Positions 12,491 through 12,809 of a stretch of 12,809 bases of DNA are shown one piece after another. Position numbers and translations under genes: made by a program. This DNA is from Planctomycetes bacterium UBA2386 (GTDB lineage: Bacteria; Planctomycetota; UBA1135; UBA2386): the NCBI GenBank assembly GCA_002343845.1, contig DDSQ01000179.1, positions 19,180 through 31,988 of the forward strand, written 5' to 3'. How positions within the stretch are numbered: the first letter of the stretch is position 1; each line of letters starts with the position of its first letter. Under the pieces are notes generated by a model that saw only the letters and a list, made by a program, of their open reading frames with translations, had not been told where the DNA came from and searched no databases.

Positions 12491-12809
12491 CTATGCCGGC
12501 AGCACGTCGCGGCGCCGCAGCCGATAGTGCGAGACGAGCCACTCGCGGCCGCCGGCGAAGCCCCACAGTTCGGCGCACGCCAGGAAGAACACGCGCCAGT
12601 TGTTCGCCATCGCCTCGGCGCGATCGCCGTATGCCTCGCGCAGCACGGGCGCGAGTTCGCGCCGCGCCCGGTCGAAGTTCGCGAGCCACGCCTCGGCGGT
12701 CCGCTGGTAGTGCACACCGGACACGCGCCAGTGCGCCTCGACGGCGAAGTGGTCCTGGAAGTGCAGCATCTGGGCGTCCGCCGGGATCTGGCCGCCGGTG
12801 AAGAAGTGG
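12491..12809 (-). CDS. Cyclopropane-fatty-acyl-phospholipid synthase-type methyltransferase, C-terminal part
   Basis: Only the last 105 or so codons are in the window; the gene continues beyond the right edge. The visible part begins HFFTGGQIPADAQML, then LHFQDHFAVEAHWRVSG, HYQRTAEAWLANFDRAR, WRVFFLACAELWGFAGGREW and VSHYRL. This is the characteristic C-terminus of the CfaS family of S-adenosylmethionine-dependent enzymes that methylenate or methylate unsaturated acyl chains of membrane phospholipids. The N-terminal and SAM-binding regions are outside, so activity and exact product (cyclopropane, methyl-branched or another modified acyl chain) cannot be judged. The tRNA-Phe gene follows on the same strand after 92 bp, with its own promoter between. 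Confidence 0.9.
   Translation of the reverse strand, partial: HFFTGGQIPADAQMLHFQDHFAVEAHWRVSGVHYQRTAEAWLANFDRARRELAPVLREAYGDRAEAMANNWRVFFLACAELWGFAGGREWLVSHYRLRRRDVLPA

Overview
The window is very GC-rich (roughly 70 % by eye), tightly packed, and codes on both strands. The gene content points to a large-genome, menaquinone-using bacterium that exports many proteins, most likely a high-GC Planctomycetota lineage. The pointers are secreted CotH-kinase, FG-GAP propeller and phosphodiester-glycosidase/golvesin proteins, a sigma-54 activator, and the futalosine-pathway enzyme MqnD. Myxococcota or Acidobacteriota cannot be excluded from this sequence alone. I see no mobile element, CRISPR array, prophage or restriction gene.

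Layout, left to right. 1-866 (+): 3' part of a sigma-54 activator. 1009-2673 (+): secreted propeller-like protein of unknown function. 2690-3550 and 3547-4668 (+): mqnD translationally coupled to a membrane-anchored alpha/beta hydrolase. On the minus strand lie a secreted DUF5329-type protein (8190-6886) and, downstream of it, a secreted CotH-kinase protein (6813-4693) with an EF-hand and a collagen-like Gly-Gly-Pro insertion. The DUF5329 gene is divergent from a HAD phosphatase/phosphomutase (8238-8885, +). An FG-GAP seven-bladed propeller protein follows (8924-10588, +). Then comes a two-gene unit: a single-RRM RNA-binding protein (10739-11065) and a secreted phosphodiester glycosidase with a golvesin-like C-terminus (11070-12263). 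A tRNA-Phe(GAA) gene (12398-12323, -) and the 3' end of a cyclopropane-fatty-acid-synthase-type methyltransferase (12809-12491, -) close the window. No gene-free stretch exceeds 230 bases.

Two window-wide patterns stand out. First, nearly every promoter-proximal gene has a TAnnnT-type -10 hexamer only 7-13 nt before its start codon and no Shine-Dalgarno, which predicts leaderless or near-leaderless mRNAs. The operon-internal hydrolase gene instead has a clear GGGAGGA. The exceptions are the RRM gene (about 90 nt leader with two inverted repeats) and tRNA-Phe, which share a better -35/-10 pair with 17 bp spacing. Second, all five predicted signal peptides end so that glutamine is at, or within two residues of, the mature N-terminus. 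I did not find a clear novel defence or mobile system. The best leads are the promoter grammar, the overlapping divergent promoters at 8198-8226, the structured RRM leader, and the low-complexity insertion beside the CotH kinase metal-binding motif.
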